64,000 nucleotides of DNA from Stictocephala bisonia (GCA_035578905.1 JAQJVL010000057.1:2852001-2916000); one strand, 5' to 3'; positions 11,870 through 24,405 are shown, counted from the first letter of the stretch. Notes: a model not told the origin generated them from the sequence alone. Numbers and translations: made by a program.

Positions 11870-14670
11870 CCTCGCAGATATAAAAAATAACATTGCCGAA
11901 TAAAACATACACTGTAATATTGTGATTCAAAATTTAAATTCATTTGTCTAATTGTTCAATAATGTTTATAACTAGTGGCAATGTTCATGGAATAATGTGT
12001 ATATTTTCTACTGCCTCAGTATTTGTAAAAGACTGATGTAAAATAGCTCATCCAATATCGGCTCCCAAGTAGTTGTAAGTTACAGAATATGAACAGATTT
12101 TTGCCAAACCAAATGTCTTCCGTAATTTATTTATTGATGGTTTTGTTAAAGGTGTTAGGATGTTGTACAAGCCAGCTTTTAACTCCTCACAATTAAAATT
12201 GTATATAGTCTAAATAGCATTGTTTTTGTTGATATTTGTATGGAATTATTTATTTGGTGTGTCAAAAATAATCTATCAATTTTGCTCATAAAACAATAAT
12301 GTCATTATTGTCGTAAAAGACACACTGAATACCGTCTCTTGACAGTAAAATTGGTCTGTTAGCCCACGTTTTCATTCTCAATGTTTTGATTCTCAATTTT
12401 AAATGTTTAACTATGCATGGAAATTAAATTACCGAATAAACAAATATTGTGTAATAAAACATCCAAACGGTAAAAGCATTAAAGTTGGATTTTGTTCTTT
12501 AATTTTTATTTTCTATCTCGCTTGCACTGTAGAAAGTGTAAAAAACATAACTATTAAACATACATTTTAAAAACCAATCTTTTTCATTTGTTACCCTTTT
12601 TCAAAATATATAAATAATATAAGAAAACTTAAGGCGCTAGTTTAGAAATGAAAGGATTTTATGAAAAATTTGTTCAGTCAATATGACTGGCTAAAATGCT
12701 GACTTATAATATTTGAGTTTGCCATCATGGAACTTTTCCTACTCACCCACAGTTTGAAGTCAATTTCTTTGGTTTTCTTCTATCAAGAAGGCTAATACTC
12801 AGTGATATTGCAGTGTTTCCTCAAATAATTCCTTCATATTATACCCCCCTCGCCACATGAGCTTGAACATAAGACAGCTGATCCCGCACTGCACTTTATT
12901 CCACTGTTTTGCCAAACACCAATATGAAGAGGGTCATGGGTTCAGATCGCAGGAGGTTCACTTAAAACTTGCCTTAAGGGTTGGACTGTTGTCTTTAGAC
13001 TAAGTAAAAAAATAACCAATGGGCTAAAAAAAGTACTTTCGGTTGTTTGGGTGTGTGCACCATTATTAGGTTAAAAATGTAGTATTCATGGTTTAACGTT
13101 TATAACCTTACCTGTAGATACCTTCATGGTATACATATAACAGAATGGACAAGATTCACAACCATTTTCAGATAATTTACCTAATCTACCTGAATAATAT
13201 TTTATAATGTCCTTCAGATTGTTGTCATACAATTTGTCACCTTTCTTGGACGTTCTGATAATCACAAAATAGGTAGGTTTGTTACAATACCAAGATTGGA
13301 TTTTATAAATGGCTCGTTTATAAGAAAACAAAATTTTGTAAGTGGAACAGTATTTATTTTAAATCCTTTCAATTTTTGTGATAATTGAACACAATTGTTC
13401 CTCAGTTGAATGGTCTCTATTTTTATTTCTTTAAATAATATAAATGCAAGTATTATATAATACAGACAGGATACATTTTTTTGAGTAAGCAATATTTAGC
13501 CACTTGCTGGTGTTGCTCTTAATGTCAGTGTCAGTGAGATGTTTATATCTTAGAAACTAATAGGATAAAAGCTAAGCAAACACTGTTTACTGATAACTCA
13601 CATTTTATTATTTTGCTATACAGCCTTGCTTTTTTTATGACTTGTTTATGTTGTAAATAAATGGGAAAAATAAATTGCCATACTCTCTGACAATTTCATT
13701 AATGTCTTCCACAAGAAAAAGGTTATTTACCTATTTATAGTCAATTAATTCACGTAGTTTCAATGGATGATTTAACGTGTTCAATAATTCAACTTGATCA
13801 ATGGATTCTACATGGACTGATGATAATAACCTTCTTAAATCAAATTGCTCAATTCATGTTGCTAAAATTAAATAAATTTAATTTCTTCATTGTAATTCAT
13901 TCTTACAGCAAGTTGTGTTTCTTTGATGCATTCCTCTAACAAATCTTTGAGAAAATCTGTTTTTACTATATTATTCTTGTAAAGATGAAAACTATTTTTT
14001 ATTTATTATGAAGCGATTAAATATTTTTCAACCAAATTAAATAATTATAGGCAAAGGATTATTTTTCTTATTTATTTTATCTTTAAACTGAATTATAGTC
14101 ACTAAATAATAAGTAGATAACCTTGGAAGGTGAACAAATATAAGTTAGCTGCCTTTATGATTTCATTGTCATATTACAGACACAAAGTTTATTTTAGCCA
14201 ATGACAGAATGTTATTAGTAAGTGCAATGAACCCACAGTTAGATTTTCTATAAACAAACACATAGGTAAGTAAAAAAATAAAATGTAAATTTACATCTTT
14301 ATACAATAGAAAAAGTATTCTAAGTAACATACATGCGCAAGAAGTATTTCATGTTCGAATGAAAAACATCTTGTTACTAAATATTCTCCTCCACCATTCT
14401 CAGACAAAAAAAATGTTTTATGTTCTCAAAGATTACAAAAATAGAATAACTCAGAAAAAGTTCAAAATAAATAGTTATTTATGAAAAAAGAAAAGTGTAA
14501 CAGAAACTAATCGCTAAAATGAAATAGCGATGAATATTCATGAGTGTTGTTAATTACTTCATACAGAATTTAATGGTGAGTAAATTACAGTACTAAACAT
14601 CAAATAAAGGATAGATAAATAAATTACCAGATATAACAAAAACTGTAAAATAAATGACAACATCAATGTG
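11870..14670. other. AT-rich intergenic DNA with one SINE fragment
   Basis: No gene was recognised. Overlapping short minus-strand frames at 13086-13331 and 13262-13492 have no family resemblance. A SINE fragment lies at 12930-13030. Confidence 0.5.
12930..13030 (+). repeat. tRNA-derived SINE fragment, family 1
   Basis: The box-B-like GGGTTCAGATCGC is followed by AGGAGGTTCA, GGACTGTTGTCT and CCAATGG in the same order as the fuller copies at 29910-30065 (+) and 50565-50712 (-). The 5' part is poorly conserved. Confidence 0.55.
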
Positions 14671-15025
14671 AGGGAGACAAAGGTAGTTGGACATTTGCCA
14701 TCATTACGTGAAAATTAACAATCACAACGTTTCGATTTGGTAAAACCCAAACCTTTTTCAAGTGCTAAAAACTTAATTACATCTTCACAAACATGTTATA
14801 AAACTACGTTCTTAAACTAATAAACTTATCTACTTAATAATTATCTACATTTTAACCTAGATCCTTGATTAGTATTAGTTTAAGAACGTAGTTTTATAAC
14901 ATGTTTGTGTAGATGTAATTTAGTTTTTAGCACTTGAAAAAGGTTTGGGTTTTACCAAATCGAAACGTCGTGATTGTTAATTTTCACGTAATGATGGCAA
15001 ATGTCCAACTACCTTTGTCTCCCTC
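14671..15025. mobile_element. foldback element with 152-bp arms
   Basis: Arms 14671-14822 and 14873-15025 are near-perfect inverted repeats around a 50-base AT-rich centre. Landmarks are GAGACAAAGGTAGTTGG at the outer end, TTTGGTAAAACCCAAACC in the middle and CTACGTTCTTAAACTAAT at the inner end. It would fold into one long hairpin. No target duplication was identified at the arm ends, so it could be a foldback transposon or a head-to-head pair of a shorter repeat. Confidence 0.85.
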
Positions 15026-16173
15026 ATCTGATACTCCATCATTAACAAATTTCAAAAACAAAACATCAATGTACTAGTATAAATAAATAACAGATAACAA
15101 CAATAAAATTGTAAAGGAAAAACAGAAATAATGTTAATAAATTAAATATTATATAGATAAAAATTATAGTTATGTAACATATAACAATTTGATAACATAA
15201 TGGTTGGATAATTATTTTCTAAACATATTAACAGAGCTACTAAAAATGCCAAATTCCTCTGGCAATGATTTGTAAATTCTTATCGTTGTATTGACTAGTG
15301 AGTTAGCTCCAAGGTTGAGTGGAGATCAGAAAACGATAAGGAAAACTAAAATCAATCAAATGGTGTCTTAATCCTCTTATCGTTGATAACAAACCCTTTT
15401 TCAACCATAATATTGATAAAAAACCAACCATAATCTAAGATTCAAATATAATTTAAGTGAACAGTAATTTTAAAGAGTTTTTAAAACCAAGCTTAAGGTC
15501 AATTAATTGTACTATCAAGAAGATAAGGGTGAACTTTGATCAAGGCAATCAACTGGTGCAAGGCCGGGTAATTTTTAATTGTAAATAAAATAATAGCCAT
15601 ATTAATTTACTATCTTCCAAAATGTGTCACGTATAACTTATCCCTATTCTGTAAAAGAGCAACAAAAGTTAAAAAAAAAAACTAATCCAACAATATTTGC
15701 CTACATAGTCTGCTATTTGGAGAGATGACTTGTCCATTATAGTATGAACTTGCTATAGTCCAGCCGTTCTAACTTTTACCTCTGAGGTTTCGGGCTAAAC
15801 TGGAAAATCGACATAGGCAACGTCGCATCCAGATCGCCACAGCCCTCCTCTAAATTTTACATCCGGTGCCTCACAATTGGAAAGAATGTAGGAAGGTACA
15901 AATTTATTTTTTTTAGTGGTAATTAAAATCTTTTTAGTGTTTATCTGGGAAGTATTTTTTTTTACTATTTACAAAAAATATCAAGTCAAATACAAAGTCA
16001 ATCAGACAAATTTAACTTATAAAAAGTATCAGGCCCTAGTTGTGATTTATCTAGACCGGAAACAAATTAGCCATGGGACAGTAAGGAACCAAGCACTCAA
16101 GATATACAACGTTGCCATTTGAATTCAGTTAGTAACCAGACTTCACAGGTCATCCACACTCATGTAATCAATT
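15026..16173. other. AT-rich intergenic DNA
   Basis: No supported gene. A 68-codon open frame at 15916-16122 has no family resemblance. Confidence 0.5.
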
Positions 16174-17873
16174 CAGGGCTGGCCTGAGGGGTGTGCGACA
16201 TATGCAGCTGCACAATCAAGTCTTTTGGAGGGGCATAAAATTGGCAAATTTCGGTACAGTACAAACAAGAAAATAAATTTGGTACATTTTTAGAAATTGA
16301 TTTAAACGTTGGGCTGAAATATTTAAACTAAAAGAACTTTGTCTCAAAACTATTGAAGTTGAATTTCAAGGTAAAGCCAAGAATCTATCCCAATGAGTTT
16401 GAAATACAGTAGTCTCATGTCTGACCAAGGTCAGTAAAGCAGTTGTCCCTGTGGTGGGACACTGGAAGGGTTGTGACTCAGCTTCCTGCCCCTCTCCATA
16501 AGCTTTATTTTTCTAGCCACCATTATGCGATTGTGACAGGTCACTCACGTCTTGACGTTTTGCGGGTTTGAACATCTTTGTTTTGATACGTTTGTTGTGT
16601 TTAGTTTTCGCTGTTAGCTTTTGGTATGTTCACCAATCAATCTCGTGTTCGTACGGACAGTTGAATGTTGTTTATACAGTCAGCGACGTGGAGAAATAAG
16701 GTAGGTTTTTGTATTCTACTATTCTATATTCCACCATTACTATCTATAGTTATTATAGTTCAGACATAATTCCACATAATTTGTTTCATCTTAAAGCATG
16801 TATGTGTGTTGGTTTTTTATTAAATTAACGATTTAAACTTCATAGGTTTATGTAGGCTACAGTTAAATTCTACCTCTTACCTTACCCTATCTTACTTTAT
16901 TTTGTACCAGATTAATGAATTAAACTTAGAATTTATTACATAATTAATTTATATTGACAATACTTTTTTCCTAGTTTTACTTAAAACTATTCTAATCTTT
17001 TTCATGAAATCTTCTCTAAAAATTACATTTGAAGAGTTTTGTAATAGAATTTTACTATTTTTAGGTCAAAAGTTTCCAATGGATATCCTAAACTTTTTGT
17101 CATTGACCGAGAGCGGATGCCTATGTCAACCTGTGGATAGCAACACGGATCGTAACCACAATGCCCATGTCGGTCGCCTCCGCTGAACGAAGCTTTTCAA
17201 AGCTGAGGTGGACAAATCTTACCTCAAGTCAAAACTGTCTCAAGAACGACTTAGCAGCCATTCAATTTTATCAATTGAAAACGAACTGTCTCAGTCAATT
17301 GATAATTTGGACTTAGTTAATTCAGTCTCCGAAATGAAAGCAAGAAAAGTTCTTTTATGAATGAATAATAAAAGAGACTATGTAGCTATCTTAATAGTTA
17401 ATAAACTTTTGTTGTGTGTGCGCCATTATTAAACTCTGTAATTATTGGTTCACTATGTTCTGTTGTTTTATTTTGTTTTACCCATGAGATATGGAAATTT
17501 ACCTTAGGTCTGGCGGACGGTGATTCCCGCATAAGCTATTTATTCTGAGAGTACTTGAAGTATAAGTGTAAAAATAATTATAACGTGACCCAGAAGCTTT
17601 CATTAATTTATTTAATATAATAGTGGTTTAAAGTAAAAGAAAGAGCATTAAGCATATTAAGTCAATTAATAATAAATCAAATTGAGAGACATAAATTTAT
17701 TGTTATAAAAATTGCAAAAGTCTCTACAAAGACTGTGTTTCAAAAATTAGACCTTAAATTTCAAAAATTTTCCAGACCCCCATTTCCTCAGGGGGGGGGA
17801 GATACCCCCCCCCCAGTAAGGGCATAAAATGTCAGTCTTGCACACTTCCAATTTTCGCCTTAGGCCGGCCCTG
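16174..17873 (+). mobile_element. decayed hAT transposon
   Basis: Ends are inverted repeats: the left is CAGGGCTGGCCTGAGG and the complement of the right is CAGGGCCGGCCTAAGG. Flanks are AATCAATT (16166-16173) and AATCAATA (17874-17881), an 8-bp duplication with one mismatch. A second, inner similarity (GGGCATAAAAT, TGCACA) occurs near both ends. The element contains a frameshifted transposase C-terminus. CAGGGC termini and 8-bp duplications define hAT. Confidence 0.85.
17100..17360 (+). pseudogene. hAT transposase C-terminal (dimerisation) fragment, frameshifted
   Basis: One frame reads TTMPMSVASAERSFSKLR, the hallmark start of the hAT C-terminal dimerisation domain. Further on, another frame gives KSYLKSKLSQERLSS, then ILSIENELSQSID and MKARKVLL before TGA at 17358. 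The frames switch near 17205-17215. It resembles the ZMYM1-like/hAT transposase tail. An upstream open frame (17004-17186) shows only the end of the preceding domain. Confidence 0.8.
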
Positions 17874-17881
17874 AATCAATA

Positions 17882-20220
17882 TGTAAAAGTTGTATCAGCC
17901 ACTTATATGTAAGAATGTAAGTAAGAGAAAGAGATTTGACTTAGTTGGAAGGATTTTGTTAAGGTATTTATTTCATTTAACTAAAAATAAAATGTCTACT
18001 ACATATTTTTGTAATAGCTCCAGAGTAGGATGTAGCAAATCGCAGGATTTTAGTTCCTTAATTATAGAATATTTAAAATGTTAAATACTATTTAGTGCCT
18101 TGTTTAATATTCGAGTTTTACAGTCATACGGAAAATGTTACCTATAATATAGCACATTTAGACAAAGATGGTGCTTGTTTCAAGCATGCATACAAATTCA
18201 GTGTCAATTGTGTAATTGGGCACTTTGTTGAGCAAGGAAATCTTTCAATAGACACAAACCACAGCTCTCATAATTTCAAGGTTATGGGATTCTCAAGTTG
18301 AGAAGAATAATTTGTAGTGTTGAAAAAATATAAATATATATATAAAAAGCCTGTGAGTTGGCTTTTTACATTTCATAAGAGGCGTAATCAAATATTTTAA
18401 AGATGTGAATTATCCACTACAGCTTTTAGTCTAAGTATGTATAAATATTCAATGGCGCAAGACAGTCGCATTAAACACACAGGTCCACTAAATCTTGCCA
18501 ATCTCTAGCAAGTCCCTTGTCTTGACCTATCATCACAGGGAAAATCGGGAGTGTAAGACCTCTGTATACATTGTAGGAACAATCAATCATGTGTTATTTT
18601 TCTGCCAATAGCTAAATTATCTTAATACTAGGTAAATATTCCTTCATGCACTTACTGATTATTAATTCAGCAGCAGTTATAAAAGCTGTAATTTTATGGA
18701 ACCTTGTGTTTCTTAAAAGTTTCCCTTTTAGGCCGAATCAGCCTATCTATTTATCAATTTTATTATTTCTAAGGATCATTGATCTAGATGCAATTGGGAA
18801 GCTTGAACTTTTTCATAGCATAGTTGTGAAATGATAACTATAATTGTTATGATTTTCTCATTGATACTAACTATTGTAAAAATGCAAAGTAATTTGAGAA
18901 TATTTAAAGTATTTCAGAATGACATAACTTAGTATACCTGAATTGAATTCCTAAATGCTAAAGAATGTCTCATTTTATCAGTCCAAGTTAGGGCTAAGAA
19001 GCCCTATAACACCTTAACTGGGGACCAACAGCTTAAGGTGATCTTTGAACCACCACAAGTGACCGGGCAGGCAGGCTGCATGCAAGGACAAGATCGCTCA
19101 AATGGTCACTCATCTAAGGAACAGCCAAGCTTGATGCCGTTATTGAGCTTAATGGTTGAGAATAAGGATTGTGGTGTCCAAGGTTAAAATCCTTTACTGA
19201 GCTGACGGTCTGTACATCTTTTGTTAAATAAAGTTCACGCTCAGGCCTGCAGCCATGCTGGTCAATAGTTTTTAAATTTAAAAAAAAAACCTTGAAGGAG
19301 CATTGTCAGTCTTCTTTTAGTATACCAACACTGAATATTGATTCCTACTGTGGTTGAACATTGCCATGCAGGTATATTCTTATCATGATCATGAGGAGCA
19401 TAAGTGGAACTTCAATCTCCTTTATTATATTGAAATCATCACAATACTGAGTTATGCCAGGCATAATCTAATCACTTAAAAAAACGTGATCCCTCCTACT
19501 TAAAGCATCTCAATTCTCATAAACCACCTTTAAAACCTGCTACTATTATGTGCTGATAGTTTTTACTCCCTTATGCTTTGTTAATTAATAGTATGTTTCC
19601 AGGAGCGATAATGGGCTTAATGAAATCCAATTCAAACAGGATATTTTTATAGTGATTTCCAATTTCAAATTGTCTTAGTATTGAAATGCATGTAAGAAAT
19701 GGAAAAAAACTTGGGAAAAAGCAATAATGAATCTTGCAAATATGCAGGTTCATTAAACTGTAAAATACTAAGGTGTCTTAATGGAGGAATTGATTGTTAA
19801 TTTCTATAGACTGGAGCATGGTGCTCAGTGTGTAGGGTAAGTCCTTTCCTTAACAGAAATATTGAATAACCCTCACCATAATTCCCCTATATCTACTTAG
19901 TACAGTTTAAAATAATTCTAGTATTCAATATTTCTAGGTTGGATGCTATTATAAGTAAAGTATGCTAAATTTATATGTTTTGAGAAACCAGCATACTAAA
20001 AACAAATGTATGTGATTTTATTGTAGAAAAGAATTTCATTGAATCATATAAATGTACAAAAAGTGAACTGCAATATGCCGTGTGAGGGAGAAGCCATTAA
20101 AGTGCATGCGTAAACCAGATGCTGAGCATCATTGGCCAGGATGCATGAGATTTGTAGTAATTTTAGGATAAGTTCCAGGTTTTGTGAATATTATTGGCTC
20201 ATCAATCTTGACTTTTTGTT
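17882..20220. other. AT-rich intergenic DNA with a possible SINE
   Basis: No gene recognised. Open frames at 17890-18084, 18095-18301 and 18646-18834 are short and have no family features. A possible type-2 SINE lies at 19160-19245. Confidence 0.5.
19160..19245 (+). repeat. possible degenerate tRNA-derived SINE, type 2
   Basis: A box-B-like AAGGTTAAAATCC stretch is followed by CTGAGCTGACGGTC and AATAAAGTTCA, the same motif order as at 5354-5440. Confidence 0.4.
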
Positions 20221-20221
20221 A

Positions 20222-20311
20222 ATTTTTCATAGAACATTTTCAGCATCAACTGCCATCAGCAAGATGGATGCAGAATATTTGTTCTTCTTTCAAAAATGTT
20301 CTATGAAAAAT
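20222..20311. repeat. 19-bp perfect hairpin
   Basis: ATTTTTCATAGAACATTTT at 20222-20240 pairs exactly with 20293-20311 across a 52-base loop. It lies within a short open frame (20132-20449) that is not recognised. Confidence 0.75.
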
Positions 20312-20474
20312 CCACAAAAAGGGTTGATTGTCAGAGTAACTATAGTTTCACATTTCCCAATACTTGGGCTAACAATGAAAAATAATACTATAGATAGGGT
20401 GCTTAGAAAACTATCTATTGAATGCATTGATACGAGTGACATGTACTGAGTGGCAGAAGAAAGCCAGAAAACTA

Positions 20475-21091
20475 CAGTACAGCCTCGATTATTCAACTTT
20501 CGCTTATTCGACAATCCGTGTTATCTGACATCACCCCAATAAAACAATAGCGGACAATGTTCGGCAAGCAATACCTCAACCAACAGTACTGCAAGACTAC
20601 AAATTGCTGAATTTGCACGGAAAAGACTGTACACGCCCCACCACTGTAATATCCCGTGCCCAATATCGCTGTCTACATTCAGCTCGTGTGTGAATCATCA
20701 TCTGTTATTTCCATTAGTTATTATTCAGAGCAGTCTAAATCGTTTGTTTGAGAAATACAGTAGCCTACCTCTAGATTATAGAATTTGTTTGTGTTATGTT
20801 TAAGTTATTTTAGTGTGTAAATACGAGTTTGTTTTGTGTCTTGTAGTGTATTGCGTGTCTTATTTTAGTAACAAGTTTTAGTTTTTATTATTAGCCGGTT
20901 CTGTATTATATATCAATAAAAGCCAATTATGTAACTGTCAGTTTTTCTCTTAAGCAATATTGTTAAATGTATACTGTACACAATTATAACTTTATTTTGC
21001 TCTTACCCAGATTTTTATTACATTCTCTCTATCATCCGACATATTCGACATCATGGCCGCCCGTTTACATCGGATAATCGAGACTCTACTG
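20475..21091. mobile_element. Tigger/pogo-like MITE, TA-flanked
   Basis: TA at 20473-20474 and 21092-21093 flanks a 617-bp element. The left end is CAGTACAGCCTCGATTATTC and the complement of the right end is CAGTAGAGTCTCGATTATCC. No transposase coding was seen. The ends resemble those of the element at 49383-50214, so they probably share a transposase type. The insertion interrupts the dispersed repeat. Confidence 0.85.
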
Positions 21092-21359
21092 TACTCTTCT
21101 CTTCCCTCACTGTGTAATTCCATTTAAAAATTGTCATGGCAACCAGGATGATGGAAGGGCGCGTGCTGATAGCCATAATATCAAGTTTTTAGTACACTGT
21201 ATTAGCAGAAATGACCATTGGTTGGTTTAATTAACACTAACAAATCAAACTTAAAACAAATCATTACTTAGTATTCAAATAACAATTAAGTACCAGGAGA
21301 CCAAGCTTTGCTCGGTTGAATTTTGCAAACTTAACAGGTAGCATCCATATATCCTAAAG

Positions 21360-24103
21360 CAGGGGTTCCCAACCGGTGGTACGCGTACCACTAGTGGTAC
21401 GTGGGAAGATTTCAGGTGGTACGCATCACAGTTTAGTGGAACACATCACCACTAAACAGCATAAGCCGCTAGACGCTAGACTGATGCGGCGTAGTGGCCG
21501 TGTAACTCCCCTCCTTCCTCCCGACACCCACTCTCCCCCCCCCCTCTACTTTGACTCGCTCCACCTGTCGTTCCGCTCCGCCAGCTGCGCGATAGCCAGT
21601 TTGAGTCCAGCAGTCGGAGCGTTCACATCGAAGAGAACGTCAATAACAGTGGTGATTGGTGATTAGGTGAATAGACATTGGTTTCCACGCTTTATTCACC
21701 GTCATAACTGTTGTTTGTGATTTTTTGTACTTCCATTATAAGCTATGAAGCGGTTTCTGGTGAATCCTGGGACTTCAAAGGACAGTGTTAAGAAACCTAA
21801 ACCACAGGCCAAGCGTAAGTATGATGAAAGCTACTTACAGTATGGTTTTATTGTCAAGTCCGGCACAGAAAACAGCGACAATCCCATTCCTCAGTGTGTT
21901 GTTTGTTTTGAAACACTTTCGAACCAAAGCATGAAGCCTTCACTGCTGAAGCGTCACCAAAGCACAAAGCACTCTGATTTGGTTGGTAAGCCGATAGAAT
22001 TCTTTAAAAGAAAATCTACTTTTTTCAAGAAAGAAAATAAATGCATGACAAACTTTGTAAATACTGATACTAACTTATTAAAGGCGTCCTACCTTGCTAG
22101 TTATAGGATTGCAAAAGATGGAAAGCCTCACACAATAGGTGAAACCCTTGTACTTCCGGCCGCTGTGGATATGGTCCAAGCTGTATTAGGAGAAAAGGCA
22201 GCCACAGAAATGAAAAAAATACCATTGTCAAACAACACAGTAAGGAGACGAATTGCCGATATGTCTTCCAATATTGAAGAACAATTGTGTTTAAAACTAC
22301 AAAAATGCACATATTTTGCACTTCAAGTTGACGAAAGCACCGACATAGCAAATTTAGCACAGCTACTAGTATTTGTACGATTTGATTTTCATAAAGAAGT
22401 TATAGAAGAGTTTTTGTTCTGCAAACCACTTAAATCAAACACAACAGCGGAAGTAATTTTTAACACGATTAATGAGTATTTGATCAAAATCGGCATTCCT
22501 TGGTCAAAGTGTATAGGTTTATGCACTGATGGAGCTAAAGCTATGTCTGGCAAATTGACAGGGCTAGCAGCAAGAGTAAAGGAAGTTGCTCCTGAATGCC
22601 GAAGTACACATTGTGTTATCCACCGGGAAGCATTGGCTGCTAAAGGCATGCCAGAAAGTTTAACCTCCGTTCTGACAGATGCAGTGAAAGTAATAAACTT
22701 CATAAAGGCAAGGGCTTTAAATTCACGATTATTCTCCTTGATATGTGAAGATATGGGTGGCAAGTTCAAAACTCTTCTCTTACACACGGAAGTGAGATGG
22801 TTGTCTCGTGGGAAAATTTTCACTCGTCTATTCGAACTAAGGTCAGAAGTTCTGATGCTTCTGACTGAAAAGAACAGTGATATGAAGAACTTGTTTTGTA
22901 ATGAAGAATGGCTCTCAAGATTGGCATATTTAGCAGATATTTTTTACCTGCTCAACACGCTGAACATGAGTCTTCAGGGAGCAAACACAACCGTCTTTAC
23001 AGTCAATGACAAAATAAACAGCTTCAAGAAAAAGTTGGTCCTTTTTTGTTCGAATGTACAGAATAAGAATGTATCAGCATTTTCTACACTGTCATCATTT
23101 TTAGAGGAAAATGATATCCATCCAAAACAAGATGTGTTTGATGATATAATTCATCACTTGAAAAGTCTTCAAGAGAGTTTTGATAAATATTTCTTTGAAG
23201 ATTATTCAGAACTTGACTGGATTAGAAATCCTTTTGCAGGAAACTCACCAAATGAAATGGAACTACAAGAAAGATTTATTGATTTATCCGAAGACAGTTC
23301 AGTGAAAGATGTTTTTAAAGAGAAATCATTAATCGACTTCTGGATCGAGTGTAAAACTGACTATCCAATGCTCTTCCAGAGAGCCATGCTGTTTCTTATG
23401 CCTTTTGTCACCAGCTACTTGTGTGAGAGTGGTTTTTCTGAACTTTTGTACTTGAAAAACAAATATAGAAACAAACTATCATGTGTAGAAGAGGATTTAA
23501 GAATAAAATTAAGTTCAATAACTCCTGACTTTGACTCATTACTTACAGGCAAACAGCAACAAGGATCACATTAATCAAAATACTCTTTTTTGATCTGTTT
23601 TCTTTTTTATTGTACCAAGAATAAAAATGACTATGCATTTATGTAAGAATTTAATAAAACTGTAATTTGGATACTTTTAGTTTTTTTCATTTTCCTAAAA
23701 TTATTGAAAACTGAATTGAAAAATTAATTACAGTTATTTTTAATAAATAGGCCAACATTTTTATTACTTATCTAGTAACAACCAAACCAATAGTATTAAT
23801 AAAACTGTAATTTTGTTAATTTAAGGTTTTTTTTTGTTCTAAAACTATTGAAAAATAAATTAATATTGAATATAGGCCTACATTTTTATTGGGTACTTAT
23901 CTAGTAAAAATCAAACCAATAAATAAAATATATGTTTCTGATAAAAATGTTACAGTATCAACATTTTAAAAGACAAAGGGCTCTCTAGAACTCTACCCCC
24001 CCCCCCCCCCCCGCCACTAATACCGGACAAGGTGATGGTTGTACTCAAAAATCTAAAAAAATCATTAGGTTGTACGAGGTTGCTAAAACGTTGGGAACCC
24101 CTG
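21360..24103 (+). mobile_element. hAT-Buster-type transposon, apparently complete and autonomous
   Basis: Target duplication TCCTAAAG is perfect at 21352-21359 and 24104-24111. The element is 2744 bp with terminal inverted repeats CAGGGGTTCCCAACC (left) and the complement CAGGGGTTCCCAACG (right). Further in, the left part repeats GTGGTACG-type motifs, possible transposase binding sites. It holds one uninterrupted 609-codon transposase. A homopolymer of C at about 23996-24012 lies near the right end. It sits inside Helitron DNA and so inserted after it. Confidence 0.95.
21745..23574 (+). CDS. hAT-Buster transposase (ZBED5/SCAND3-like)
   Basis: This cut-and-paste transposase is 609 aa, a full length for the family. 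Residues 51-76 form a BED-type zinc finger (C51, C54, H71, H76) preceded by the typical KRKYDESYLQYGF. The RNase-H-like core shows D196 (FALQVDESTD), D262 (LCTDGAKAMSG), the CxxH pair C290/H293 (THCVIHREAL), RW at 351-352, and Glu561 in YLCESGFSELLYLKNKYRNK, followed by the dimerisation region. All three acidic catalytic positions are present and there is no stop or frameshift. Host-domesticated relatives (ZBED5, SCAND3) come from the same group, but here the terminal repeats and target duplication mark a mobile copy. The ATG at 21745 is the only start that includes the zinc finger; 385 bases precede it within the element. AATAAA-type signals follow at about 23653. Confidence 0.93.
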   Translation: MKRFLVNPGTSKDSVKKPKPQAKRKYDESYLQYGFIVKSGTENSDNPIPQCVVCFETLSNQSMKPSLLKRHQSTKHSDLVGKPIEFFKRKSTFFKKENKCMTNFVNTDTNLLKASYLASYRIAKDGKPHTIGETLVLPAAVDMVQAVLGEKAATEMKKIPLSNNTVRRRIADMSSNIEEQLCLKLQKCTYFALQVDESTDIANLAQLLVFVRFDFHKEVIEEFLFCKPLKSNTTAEVIFNTINEYLIKIGIPWSKCIGLCTDGAKAMSGKLTGLAARVKEVAPECRSTHCVIHREALAAKGMPESLTSVLTDAVKVINFIKARALNSRLFSLICEDMGGKFKTLLLHTEVRWLSRGKIFTRLFELRSEVLMLLTEKNSDMKNLFCNEEWLSRLAYLADIFYLLNTLNMSLQGANTTVFTVNDKINSFKKKLVLFCSNVQNKNVSAFSTLSSFLEENDIHPKQDVFDDIIHHLKSLQESFDKYFFEDYSELDWIRNPFAGNSPNEMELQERFIDLSEDSSVKDVFKEKSLIDFWIECKTDYPMLFQRAMLFLMPFVTSYLCESGFSELLYLKNKYRNKLSCVEEDLRIKLSSITPDFDSLLTGKQQQGSH

Positions 24104-24189
24104 TCCTAAAGGATCCTGAGGATCGATTATTGTTGCTCTTCCTTATAGGTTATTAATAAAATTTCGTTTCTGAGGTCTTCCGCGTTTAC

Positions 24190-24405
24190 CTTTAGCCCCT
24201 TTGTGGAACTTGGCCTGCAACCTCATGAGAGAGCTTGGTCTACGGAGTCGCCAAAACGCTCTGCAACAGGCCTCTTATGGAACTCAGCCTACGGCCTTGT
24301 GGTGGAAAGTTCGGCCTCACCAAGACACTCTGCTACAGTCCCATTTGTGGATCTCGGCATGTCGCCTTGTGAGGAAGATCGACCTATAGCCTCGCCAGAA
24401 TTCTA
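24190..24405. repeat. degenerate short tandem repeats in Helitron DNA
   Basis: Several loose copies of a unit with GGAACTTGGCCT / GGAACTCAGCCT / GGATCTCGGC and CTCTGCAACAG / CTCTGCTACAG follow each other at about 60-75 bases. The two open frames across it have no recognisable product. Confidence 0.5.

Noticed and set aside
14671..15025. Hammerhead ribozyme in the foldback arms
   Set aside because: GAAAC-like pieces occur, but a proper CTGANGA core and stems could not be assembled by eye.
22097..22823. Minus-strand frames within the hAT transposase
   Set aside because: They are antisense shadows of the intact transposase frame.
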